From Dermatophagoides farinae (taxonomy: Eukaryota > Arthropoda > Arachnida > Sarcoptiformes > Pyroglyphidae): a stretch of DNA of 64,000 nucleotides. A model generated the notes under the pieces. That model saw only the letters and a program-made list of their open reading frames with translations. It did not search any database and was not told where the DNA came from. Below, in pieces: positions 10,601 to 21,730 of the stretch (within the stretch, counting starts at the first letter, position 1; every line of letters begins with the position of its first letter). The position numbers and the translations under genes were made by a program. The stretch is from assembly GCF_024713945.1 (NCBI RefSeq), contig NC_134684.1, positions 1,717,001 through 1,781,000 of the forward strand, written 5' to 3'.

Positions 10601-13600
10601 GTTAAATTTTTTTGGCTTTTTTTTTGTTGTTGTTGAAAATTTCAACATTCAATACCCGAGATAATGTGTTCGGGTTGGTTTTTTTTTCTGAACAAAAATT
10701 TCAACCATTGAGATTGGTACAAGAAACAAATGTCAATATGATTTTTGATTTTAATTAATCAAACTGCTAATCTTTCAATGATGATGATGATGATTTTTTT
10801 CTCGATTAAATTGATTTTTTTTTGGCAATTCTTGAATCGGCTAAATGTTTTCATTTCATTTCTAATACATTGACCATCAGACTTGTTTGTGTTTGTCTTA
10901 ATTAAAATGAACAACATCATGTTGTTCGGTCGCATACACAAAAACACAGATTCGGCATCAACAACAACATCATCATCGGACTGATAATAATCACCTGCTG
11001 ATTCTGAACTAAATAACTTTATAAGATTTCGGAATTTTTTTTCCCCCCCCCACTGTCATAACACATCATAGAGATGAATGAATGAAAAAAAAAATTGTAC
11101 AAAAAAATCAATGAATATCATGTCATAATATGGATGAAGAGTAGAAAAAAAAGGATAAAAAAAAACAACATTGACATATGGTGGTCATCACAGGATTTAT
11201 GTTCCATAAACACAGACAGAAAAAGTATTTCTTTGATCAAAAACATGATTATCGAATCATCTGAAACAAGCAAACAAAAATAAATTCATAATTTCATTCA
11301 AAGTCAGAAAATAAAAAAAAAACTTTTATTAGTTTGAAATTGAAATAATAATTCATTTGTGAAAAAAAAATGAAATGGTCATAATAATAATAATAATAAT
11401 TTCCACCAGATATGACCAGTGATGATGATGATGATGATGATGATCTTTTATTTTATCGGGTAATAAAAAAAAACGAAGAAATTCTTGGCAATGCCGAAAT
11501 CATCATCATCATCATCATGGATATTCTAAAAAATATGTAGACCATTCAACAACAACAACAACAACAAATGGACCAATTGATCACGAGACACGCGTCCAAA
11601 AAAAAAAAAAAAAAATATGCATCACAGAGAGAAAAAAAATTGCGGAATTTTTCATATCTAACACGCACACCTATCTATTGAATTGAATTGAAAGAATTCA
11701 TGTATATATAAAATGATGCAGAACTGATTGGGTAATAAAATTCCAGATTCATCATCATCATCATCATCATCATTTGCACCAGATCAATTATTATTGTTGA
11801 TGCTGTCATCATAAACAAAACCAAAAAGAAAAACATTTGAAAATAAAAAACACATGTTGTTGCTGTTGTTCATTCAATTTTTTTATATAGCTTAATTATA
11901 ATTTCAAATTTTCTCATCATCATCATCATCATCATCATCATGGAAAGAAATCGAAAAAAATCATCATCATCATCAAGTTAAGATCTCATAACATTTATTT
12001 ATTTGCAAAAAATTTGATTTTTTTATGACCATGTCGTTTTTTTTTTCTCCATTTCTATATATCTCAAAATGGTGGTAATAAAATTGGCAAACATCCTGGA
12101 GATTATTATTATTATTATCATCATCAGGTTTTTAGTGGTTTTTATTCATTCGTTATTTAACTAATTTCAGTTCAATTAATTGTTGTTGTTGTTGTTGAAT
12201 TTTGGAATCATTCACAAACAATATTAAACATGCATATATATAATGGTGGCTTGTCAACACAGAAATTATTATTTTGATTTTTTTTTTGGCAGACAAATGT
12301 GATGGTCCACATGTGAAAAAAAAAATAAAAATTCCAAATCAATCAATTTCATTGGCATTGGATGAAATTGTTCAAAAAAAAAAATGTAACAATATTCCAA
12401 TGATATATTTTTTTCCAACTAGCTTATTGATCGATTGATTGAGATTGACCTTATTGGCATGAATAACCTGAATAGATAAAACTCAATTATATCATCTATC
12501 TGTTACTGTTGACAAAATCGTCAAACAAAACATTGAAATATGACAAAAGAATAAAATAAAATGAAAAAAAACAACCATACAAAGAACAATTGGACCAAGA
12601 AGAAAGAAAGAAAGAAAGAAAAAAAATTTGTCAACACAAAGACACACACAGAGAGAGAGAGAGAGAGACAGATAGATAAAATAAACAAGATGATGACAAA
12701 CTGGCAGGAAAAAATAACTGTCATCAATGAGAGACCAGATCAACACAAAGATTCAACTAACAAAAAAAAACAAACAAACAATATAACAGTGTCCACAGTA
12801 GATTATTGAATATTAAAAGATAAGTTCATTTTGATGAATTAAGTGTGTGTGTGTGGTAGTTCTTCATGCAGGTATGAATCCTGGCCAAGCCACCAAGGAG
12901 AAAAAGATACAATACAAAAAAAATGATATACAGGCAATTCAAGTCAAGTCAAGCACAAAATAACTTTTTTTTTCGTTTTTTTTTATTTCATTTAAAAAAA
13001 AACATGCCACCGGTATTTTTATTATCATTATTATTGACCATTTTCATTCATAAATAAACCAGCCGAATAGACCACATCATCATCATCATAGACGACGTTG
13101 GTGGTATATTATATTTGTCGGCAGATTGATTGGAGATTGATTTTTTTTTTCGTTCATCGAAATCAAGTTGAATAAATTGAAAAAAAAATCCGGTTCGTAC
13201 ACACACACACAGAGAGAAAGAGAGATATCGTTCATCAAATCTTCAATGAAGAGTTCAATGGTTTGAATTCGATGCTCATAAATTAAATGGGGATTAATAG
13301 AGAAAACCAAAACCCCCCAAAAAAATGATGAGAATTTCGTTTTGCAGCCAAAGCAATCGATTCAATTGCGAAATTAATTTTTTTTTTCAAAAAAAAAAAA
13401 AAAAAAAATTTTTGTTTGCATGAAATGAATGAATGAATGAATAAATGAAATGTCCTGTCCTGTTTACATTTACAAAAATCATCATAATGACAATAAAAAT
13501 CTAAGGTCAACAATGACAATAACGGATGTAATAATAATTGATAATCAAAAAAAAAGGAAGAGTCAATTCGGTATGGACGACCGTTTACGGTTTTCATTCT

Positions 13601-14121
13601 CTATCTCTTTCTCTCTCTCTATCTCTCTAGTTATTGTTATTGTTGTATAAACTAATTTGACGGAAATCAATTTTTAACGTAAAAATGTGAATAGAACACA
13701 CACATATAGACAGACAGACAGACAATGAAGATAAACATGCAGATCATCAATGTTGCCAGTATCACTAAAATGAATGTTGTTGGGACAAAAGTCAAATGGC
13801 AAACAAAATAGAAAATTGAATGAATGAAATGTGTGCGGCTGAACAACAAAAAAAAATCGATGACAAAGAAGATATCTTGTTCAATAATAAATTAATTTTT
13901 CAAAAAAAAAAAAAAATTCATTCAATAGTCCCCGGAATTATAATCCTAATGCTCTATTTTTTTTCTTTGAAGAAAGAAAAGAAAAATTGATTTGTCCTAA
14001 AAAATGATAAAAGTTCATCATGATGATGATGATTAAGGTCTTCATCTTTATCATTCATTCATTATTAGCAGCCTGTGTGAACAACAACAGTTGAAAATAA
14101 AAACGGTACCAAGTCGTACGA

Positions 14122-14157
<36 letters not shown>

Positions 14158-16637
14158 GTTTGGCCAATAGAGACTTTTCTATTGGGTCAATAGAGAGAGA
14201 GAGCCAAAGTTTGTGTGCGGTCCCTTCATCATCATCATAATCATCAATCAAAAGGTGCCATATGTGTGTGTGTGTGTGTTTTGACTTTTTTTTCAATGTG
14301 GTCTTTTACGCCTTTTTGGATACATCAAGCACAGAAAGTGAGAAAGAGAGAGAGAGAGAGAGAGAAACACAAACACCATACAAACGTTTATATAAATGGA
14401 CCTAGGATACGAATGAGTGTAATTTTGAGATAAACGGTACGCGATTTATACAATAGAATACAATACGATAAAAAAAAATACATGAATGTCAAATAAAAGA
14501 TAAACCAATGTGAAGCTAGAGCTATTAGCAAAAAAAAAAAAAAATTCAAAAATTCAATGGGAAGATGGACCATCTCAATAGATATAACAGTCCTGGGCCG
14601 TGAACACACACACACACACACACACGCACACAAAGGAAAAAAAATTTTCCCATTGTATGAATGAAATGAATGCCAACAACAACAACAACAACAACAAAAA
14701 TTTGACCACGAATAATATAAATATACCGTGAATAATCTAGTAATAATAATAAAAATGTGAAACAAACAATCACCGTATGCCACACACACACACACACAGG
14801 TAGCTTTTATGAATTGAACAAATGTCATCAGTGTGTGTGTGTGTCTGTGTGTCTGTGTGGTTGATAATCAACATCACAAGTGAGAAACTGACATTTAACA
14901 ACAACAACAAAAAAGGTCATAAATTACACATTTTACAAATCATCAAATAAAGATAAAGATTAAGATTATCATTTTCAAAATGGCTAATTGATTCTTACTG
15001 ATTTTTTTTTTAATTTTTTGTTGTATAGAATTTTGGTTTTGCATCAACAATCAATATAAATACCAATACAAAAACAATTCAATTCATTTGAAAAAAATAA
15101 AACGAAAAACGAAAACGAAAAAATAAAATTCTTGCTTACCTGATGATGGTCGATCAGAATATCTGGTACAATAAACCCATGCTGGCCATAGAACCGGTTG
15201 TTTTGCTTTTTCTTCCAATGTTACTTCTTTACCAGATTGTTCATTTGATTCATTCGATGTCGCTGTTGTTGTTGTCGATGAATCTTTACTACTATTATTA
15301 TGATGATGATCAACAATATTATTGGTGTTTATATTAATACTTTGTGATGATGATGATAATTCTTTGGTTGATGTATTGCTTAATGAACTAATTGATGAAC
15401 ATTCAGAATCGGAACGTTTACGTTTTTTTGTTTTTCTTTCATTCGTTGAAACCAATGCGTTTATATCGAATGATGAATGTTTATTATTTTTATTATTATT
15501 ACGATGATTGTGATTGTTGTTGTTGTTGTTGTTGCATGTGGAATTATTTTTAACAGAATTTTGATGATGATGATGATGATGATGAAAATGGCCACTAATA
15601 TTTAATCGTTGCTGTTGCTGTTGTTGTTGATTCAGATGATTATTGCTATTATTATTTGATGATTTGACTAAATTAAAACAGGAATATTTTTCTTGAAATT
15701 GTTGATAATAAGCATAGAATAGGCTACGGCTTGTTAAATCATTTTTATTTAGGCCAAATTCTGGTGATAGAATATTATCGATAGAGAATTTCAATGCACG
15801 TGTTGTCTGTTCAACAATGGAATTTGCTGCTGCAGCAGCAGCAACAGCTGCCTGTACAGCGGCTACTGTTTGTGATGTAGCCGATGCTGTTGTTGTTAAT
15901 AATGATGATGATGATGTTGTTGAAGATGAAAGATTTATAGTATTCGGACTAAGGCTTTGTAATTTTTCCAATGGTGATGATCCTTGATGAGCCGTTGGTG
16001 GACTTTTTGGACTTTTCACTCGTATCTGATGATGAGAATTATTATGGCATTGATTTTGGAAAAAATTTTGCTGATTATTTCGATTATGATGGCCAGTCAA
16101 TGCTAATGGTTGTGGTGGTGAAATCGATCCTGGTCGTCCCATTGTGATTGCTGTGTTGACAACAATATTATTATCGTCTGATTCGTTCAATGTCTGTTGA
16201 ACAAGTGACGAAGGTGATATTGGTGTTGTTGATGACTTTGGTGATTCTGGCAAGGAACTTGTTGTTGTTGGACAAGGTGAGACCGCGTTTTCAGAGGTGG
16301 ACACTGCCGCGGCAGCGGCTGCAGCTGCAGCAGCTGCCCTTAAAAATAAAGTTGCGTCCTCCATCGTTGACTTAGTTGTTGCTGTTGTTATTGTTGACTG
16401 TTGTGATTGCTGTTGTTGATTGTTGTTGTTGTGGTGGTGGTGGTGGTGGTTATGGACCTGTGATGAATAATTACTTAGTAAATGTTCAATCGAACCACTA
16501 TTGATCGGGTTATTGGTGGCCATTGTTGTTGTTGCTGTTGCAGCGGCCATCAATGATTGAAATGATGAATGATGATGATTAAATGATGATTCTGATGTAG
16601 ATAATGATGAATTTCTTGATGATACATCTAAAGCCAT
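4020..16637 (-). CDS. en: Engrailed-family homeobox transcription factor, three exons
   Basis: The model is complement(join(4020..4275,4353..4467,15140..16637)), 1869 nt and 622 residues, with every junction in phase. Engrailed is a nuclear repressor that acts in segment polarity. All five family blocks are present: EH1 (about 282-295, core [12 protein letters not shown]), the Groucho-binding repression motif; EH2 (483-500, [18 protein letters not shown]), the Extradenticle contact region; EH3 (about 501-514, PRSRKLKK and on); the homeodomain (515-574) with W48, Q50, N51 and R53 all present in WFQNKRAK; and EH5 (578-594, [15 protein letters not shown]). The N-terminal half is low-complexity, with His, Gln, Asn and Ala tracts. 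I chose ATG 16637 because the frame has an upstream stop and this is the first ATG. Engrailed versus invected identity cannot be settled here, so the symbol names the family. Confidence 0.93.
4276..4352 (-). other. en: engrailed intron 2 (77 bp, inside the homeobox)
   Basis: A GT..AG intron splits the codon for homeodomain residue 24. Its small size is close to that of the introns in the neighbouring genes and contrasts with the 10.7-kb intron 1. Confidence 0.88.
4353..4467 (-). CDS. en: engrailed exon 2: EH3 and homeodomain N-terminal arm plus helix 1
   Basis: This 115-nt exon is bounded by CTAG before 4467 and GTAATT after 4353. Translated in phase it gives [16 protein letters not shown] followed by [18 protein letters not shown], unmistakable engrailed homeodomain. 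It is too short to stand out as an open frame. The two introns bounding it have phases 1 and 2. Confidence 0.92.
4468..15139 (-). other. en: engrailed intron 1 (10.7 kb), repeat-rich, no gene seen
   Basis: The donor CAG|GTAAGC at 15139 and acceptor CTAG at 4468 join EH2 to EH3 through a split glycine codon. Contents by eye: (TC)n at 4557-4579 and near 8910-8932, (GT)n near 7536-7556, AAC and TTG arrays near 7602-7636 and 7728-7756, (CAG)n near 8567-8600, ATC arrays near 11750-11773 and 11918-11941, a 32-T run at 14125-14156, and (CA)n near 14605-14632. More unique stretches lie near 9230-9400 and 12840-12960. Introns of developmental regulators often hold enhancers, but I cannot identify one here. 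Confidence 0.82.
14125..14156 (+). repeat. Poly-T tract of 32 bases
   Basis: An uninterrupted run of 32 T in engrailed intron 1, one of the longest homopolymers in the window. On the engrailed sense strand it is poly-A. Its length may be affected by sequencing. Confidence 0.85.
15140..16637 (-). CDS. en: engrailed exon 1: low-complexity N-terminus, EH1 and EH2
   Basis: This exon carries 499 codons plus one base. It has His-rich runs, Gln-rich runs, a 12-residue Ala tract near residues 99-110 and a second Ala-rich stretch just before EH1, then EH1, poly-Gln, poly-His and Asn runs, a basic KKRKR patch, and EH2 immediately before the donor. The in-frame stop upstream at 16710-16712 is followed by no ATG before 16637. 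Confidence 0.9.
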
Positions 16638-19600
16638 GTTATTTCTTTGCTTTAAAAGCAAATATGGCCCAAATAAATTCTCGTAGAACCAAATTTTGAC
16701 CGTTTTCAATTATGATCAGGATTCTAATATGTTGATATTAGAAAACCTGATCAAGATTATTGATGCAAAAAAAAAATTTTCAACAAATAAATAGCAATAA
16801 ATCTGGAATGTATATAATGATAATGTTCAAATTTTCATCATCATCTTTGTTGTTGATGTCGTAACCAAATGTTGTAAATGTCAATCAATCGATAATTTTC
16901 AAATGGAAAAAAATCAATAAAAAAAAATAACATCAAATCAAACACAGAAAGCAAAAAAAAAACAATCAAAATTTCTGTGTAATTTTCAACAAACACAAAT
17001 GGCCAATTAAATTAATCACACAATGTTCAAATCAAATTAACGACGACGACGACGACGACGATGATGATGATGATAATGATGAGAATCAAATTTAATGATG
17101 ATGAGGAAAGAGATCATTGATAATTGAAATTTTACAATAAATGAATTTTTTTTTCTGTTAAGGGGAAAAAAATTATGGAAAATTTTTTAGTTGACCATGT
17201 TGACACACACATATGCACACACAGGCAGAAATTTTTTTTATTTCAAAATTAAAAATCGGTTATTGCTGAGGATTAGTTGCAGCTGGAAATTGTGTTGTTA
17301 TTGTATGTATGTGTGTGCGTTTTTGAAAACGTTTGGAATGGAAATGAAGATGCCAGATTGTAGTTGTTGTTGTTGTTGTTGTCGAATGTTGTCGATAATG
17401 ATGACGACGATTTAATGGCTATATTCTCTCCTGGAAAGAAAAACAGAAGAACATATATTGATAATATAATGAAAGAAGGAGTCAAGTCAAGTCAAGTCAA
17501 TCACATTCATGTATATCTATCTGGTTGTGCGGGCAGCGACGAATATTGTTGGTTGTTATCATTATTATCTTCAAATGTTTTGATGAAAAGAATAATAATA
17601 ATAACATAATACATATTAAATCGTTTAGATACCACAAACACACACACACACACACACAATGCTTGTTGAATATGAAAGGTAAAATTGATTGTGATATATA
17701 TGGTTGATGTATAGATGGGTAGAAGCAATAACCTGAATTAAGCGCTTCTTCATTCATTTATTATTTGATCAATATATCAGTTTTCAACCATATGTTTTAA
17801 AGGTTTAATATATGAAAATGAATGAATTTTGTATCAACAACAACAACAACAGCGACGAAAAATTCAATGATTGAATACTTATACCATATATACACACACA
17901 CACACACATATATATATATACAGGCTATTTCCTTTTTGGTGGTGGTATATAAATTGTGTATATTTGAAAAATTTTCTTTTTCTCTCTCTCTCTCTTTCCT
18001 ATGGTGTTTGTTTGTATGTAAAAGAGCAATTTCTCTCTTTCTATTTCCCATGTAAAATATTTTCATCTCTTCATCATCATCAAAATGATGATGATCATCA
18101 TCTTTATTTTCATTCACGGTATTCATACATCTCTATTGAAAGTTTTATATATTGCAAAATTCATTCGTTTTTTTTGTTGTATATATCCATATATACATTG
18201 TGTGTGTGTGTGTGTGAAAATGCCAAACCCGCTATACGATATAATCAATGAAGCAAATGGGCGTATTCCAATTATTTATTGGCCCAACCTTATTTTTGAG
18301 GTTATAGCTATAGAATATATACAGAACACTCATGTGCACAAATAGAAAAATCATCATCATCTTCATTATTCAATGAAGAAAAGATGAGGTTGGTTGGTCT
18401 GTCGGTCGGTCGGTTGGTTGGTTGGTTGATTGGTTTAGTGTTGTTGTTGCTAGCTAGCTAGTTTGATTTTGCCATTTTGGTCATCACGAATGATGATGAT
18501 GAGAAAAAAAATTTGCAAAAAAAACTGGTTTCATTCCGTAGAGTGTTTGTCTACCCAAACCAAAAAAAAAAAAATTTATTCGTTATTTGAAATATTTATT
18601 CGAGGTTGTAGTGGTAAAAAAAAATGATCAATGATAGGACTGTTGTGTGTACGTATACGTATGTGGGGTGTGGACCAAATATATTCATTGGTTGTCTCTT
18701 TTTTTTTCGTTGTTCAAATAGATCTTTTGTTCTTTCTATGTGATCCAACAACAACAACAACAACAACAATAACCAGAAAAAAACGCAGTTGCTCTGTTCC
18801 AACAACGTTTGATGATCAATAGTTTTTTTTTTTTTGGTTGATTGAAACAATATTGTTTGACATTTTTGTTATACAATACACAAACACACACAATGTCATG
18901 ACACATGCTATATATACAATGTCAGTGTATGGGTTTTTTGTTTGCCAAAAAAAAAAATGATCATCATCATCATCAAATACAAACATCAGAAAAATGTGAG
19001 AGTTTTTTTTTGGCCAATTTCATACATCATCAAACTTGTCGTTGTTCATCATCAACATGGCAACAACGACGATGGCGGCAATGGCGGCGGCTGCTGCTGC
19101 TGTTTTCTGTTCATCACCATATAGTAGTGGTTATTATTTGATTCAATTTCCTTTACATAAAGGAAAAAAATGTATAATTAATTCATTGAACACACACACA
19201 CAACAAACCCAAATGGATTTGATCTTTTTTTTGTTCAATAGACAAACGGAAACAAACCATCATGTTTGAAATGGTTGTAAAATCTAGTTTAATTTAATAA
19301 ACTTGTTATTGGGAATTATTTTTTTTTATCGATCATCATCATTCAAATCAATCGAATCACATAACATTACTGAATTGGTTGATTTTGGTTGATTGATCAT
19401 TTACTTTGTTTTTTGGGTTTGTGTGTTATTACATACACATAGTAAACTGGATATAATAAGGAATTCCGGTTCAAAATTTTTTTTTGAATGGGTTATTCCA
19501 ATGAAGAAAAAAAATGAAATAATATAGACACGATGGATGTGAATGAAAAAATGATGATGATAATGACCATAGAAAAAACGTATTTATTACACATGATACA

Positions 19601-20052
19601 CATGTCATAATCATCATCATCATGGAAATATGAAACTAAAATAATAACGACATACTCATGATGATGATTAAGTAATTTGATGATGATCATGAACTTGAAC
19701 AACTTGAATTTTTTGTTTTTTTTTGTTCTCTATTTTTATACACTTTCATCATTGATGATGATCATATATTAAATGGAAACAGGATTCTTATATACTACAC
19801 ACACACACACACATTTTATTCATGAATTCCTTTTTCATATAAATAAGCTAATCATCATTATCTTGAGTCATGTCACAATGATTATGATGACAATCTAAAT
19901 GCTGTTTGTTTCATTCATTTATTCATTCACAATGATACCATGTGTTTAATTGTCTGAGACGATCACATCATCATCATCATCATCATCCATTGCTACATAT
20001 AATACATTACATTCCGGATGATGATGTGAATAGTGAATGAAAAGAGCACACA

Positions 20053-20056
<4 letters not shown>
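16638..20056. other. engrailed 5' flank, non-coding; microsatellites and a few unique patches
   Basis: No gene is seen. A weak TATA-like element on the minus strand (TATATAC near 16810-16816) could belong to engrailed. Repeats include (CGA)7 followed by TGA at 17041-17073, (CA)n near 17639-17658, (TC)n near 17977-17996, (TG)n near 18199-18216, GGTC/GGTT runs near 18401-18428 and (CAA)n near 18748-18769. GC-richer patches occur near 18218-18345 and 19057-19095. Open frames here are made mostly of repeat-encoded residues. Confidence 0.65.
16708..16758. repeat. Long hairpin immediately upstream of the engrailed start
   Basis: The inner arms TTCTAATAT (16722-16730) and ATATTAGAA (16735-16743) close a four-base loop. 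After a small internal mismatch, GATCAGG (16714-16720) pairs with CCTGATC (16746-16752), and the helix continues with few mismatches to 16708/16758. The hairpin sits about 70 bp 5' of the engrailed ATG, in its likely 5' UTR or promoter. Confidence 0.75.

Positions 20057-20123
<67 letters not shown>
20057..20123 (+). repeat. Long (TC)n microsatellite
   Basis: About 33 uninterrupted TC dinucleotides, the longest dinucleotide array I see in the window. A second polypurine/polypyrimidine tract (CTTCTC-type) follows at 20325-20360. Confidence 0.9.
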
Positions 20124-20127
<4 letters not shown>

Positions 20128-20482
20128 GCCTAAAAATTCACTAATTGATACCTATAGGTAAGTGAAACATGAATAAAAATTTTTTTTTTCATATTTTTCA
20201 AAAATTCACGGTCATTGGCTTCATCATCATCATCATCGTCGTCGTTGACCGGAAAGATAGTGCGAAAAATGGAAAAAATTTTCTGTAATAATAAAGTTAG
20301 AACAGAAAAATAATGAAAACATTACTTCTCCTTCTCCTTCTCCTCGTCCTCCTCCTCTTCAACATCATCATCATCATGAATTTTTTTTTCTTTTACAAAT
20401 CAATTAAAACAAAATCAAGTATTCATTTTTTTTTTGTTTTTTACCACTACGATTCCACTTCAATTAATCCAATCAAGTGTGT

Positions 20483-20513
<31 letters not shown>

Positions 20514-21685
20514 ACATTGTTTACATGAATAAAATTGAATATATTAATGCAAAGAAAAAGATGTCTGATTAATTTATCTTTTTTTTTGATTTTCATAAAT
20601 AAATATGTAAAAAGGTAGGCAAAATGAATAATTTTTTTCCCCATTATGGATACATTCATTTGTGGTTGGCCCCGTTTTATTATTGTTGTGTTGGTGGTGG
20701 TGGTGGTGGTGGTGGTGTTAAATTAATTTTGTAAATTTTTTTTTTATCATCATCATCATCATCAATCTATATGGTATTGGTTAATCAATAATTATTCAAT
20801 TACAATTAACATTCGTTATAATCAAGATTTTTCTATAACAAAACAACAAAAGAAATGATGATAATAAATTTGTTTTTATGATGATTGAATGAGAGATATA
20901 ATCATTTTATGTATGAACAAGAAAAACAAAAAAAAAATCATGACTATAAATCAATTATCTTTGAAAAAAAAACGATCAAGAAGACATTTAATTAATGATC
21001 AATTGTACAATGTTCGTGTGTGTGTTTGTGAGAGAGAGTAGCAGCATCAGCAGTTGTGTGAAAAATCATCATTAGAATTTTCATTTCTTCATCTTTTTCC
21101 ATTGTATTTGAGATAAACTATACAAAGTTATGAGTCCTAAGGTTGGTATTCACCACTATTCGGCTATGGAAAAATGTAATTTTCTGATTGCCGTCAATTT
21201 TTTTTTTTTTTTTGGCTGACCTGGCGATTAGTGCTAGAGTTCCAGTTGTTGTTTTAATAATAAAGTAATTTTGTTCCGAAAATGAATGAAATGAAAAAAC
21301 ACAATCAATTCGACCATAATGATGATGATAAAGTTATGATACAAATTTACAATCATCTAAATCTAAATAATAATGATGATGATGATGATGAAAAAAATCC
21401 GTTTTTTTTGATCATTATAATCTCCTGAATGGATCAATTTGATGATGAATCAAAAAAAAAAAAAAAATCTGATCAATCCAATCATTCGATCACTATTTAG
21501 AAACTGGGGAAAAAAATCTCTTTATAGGAGTGGTTCATCTAAAAAACAACTACAACTACAACAACAACAACAGAAAATTATGCCACAAGATTTGACAAGA
21601 GACAGGTATTATTATAATAAAATGGCATTAAATCAGAAATAAAAGTATGGATTGTAACGAAATCCATAATGCAGATTCATATGTT

Positions 21686-21730
<45 letters not shown>
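21686..21730 (+). repeat. (ATC)15 trinucleotide array
   Basis: Fifteen perfect ATC units, the longest uninterrupted trinucleotide array I see. This is the commonest microsatellite motif in the window, present on both strands as ATC and GAT. Confidence 0.9.

Noticed and set aside
14388-14828. 146-codon minus-strand open frame with Cys/Val runs
   Set aside because: The Cys/Val runs come from (CA)n read on the other strand and the poly-Cys from AAC repeats. It lies wholly in engrailed intron 1.
16707-16709. Upstream start for engrailed
   Set aside because: The codon is TTG. The first ATG in frame is at 16637, so the 24 extra codons were not included.
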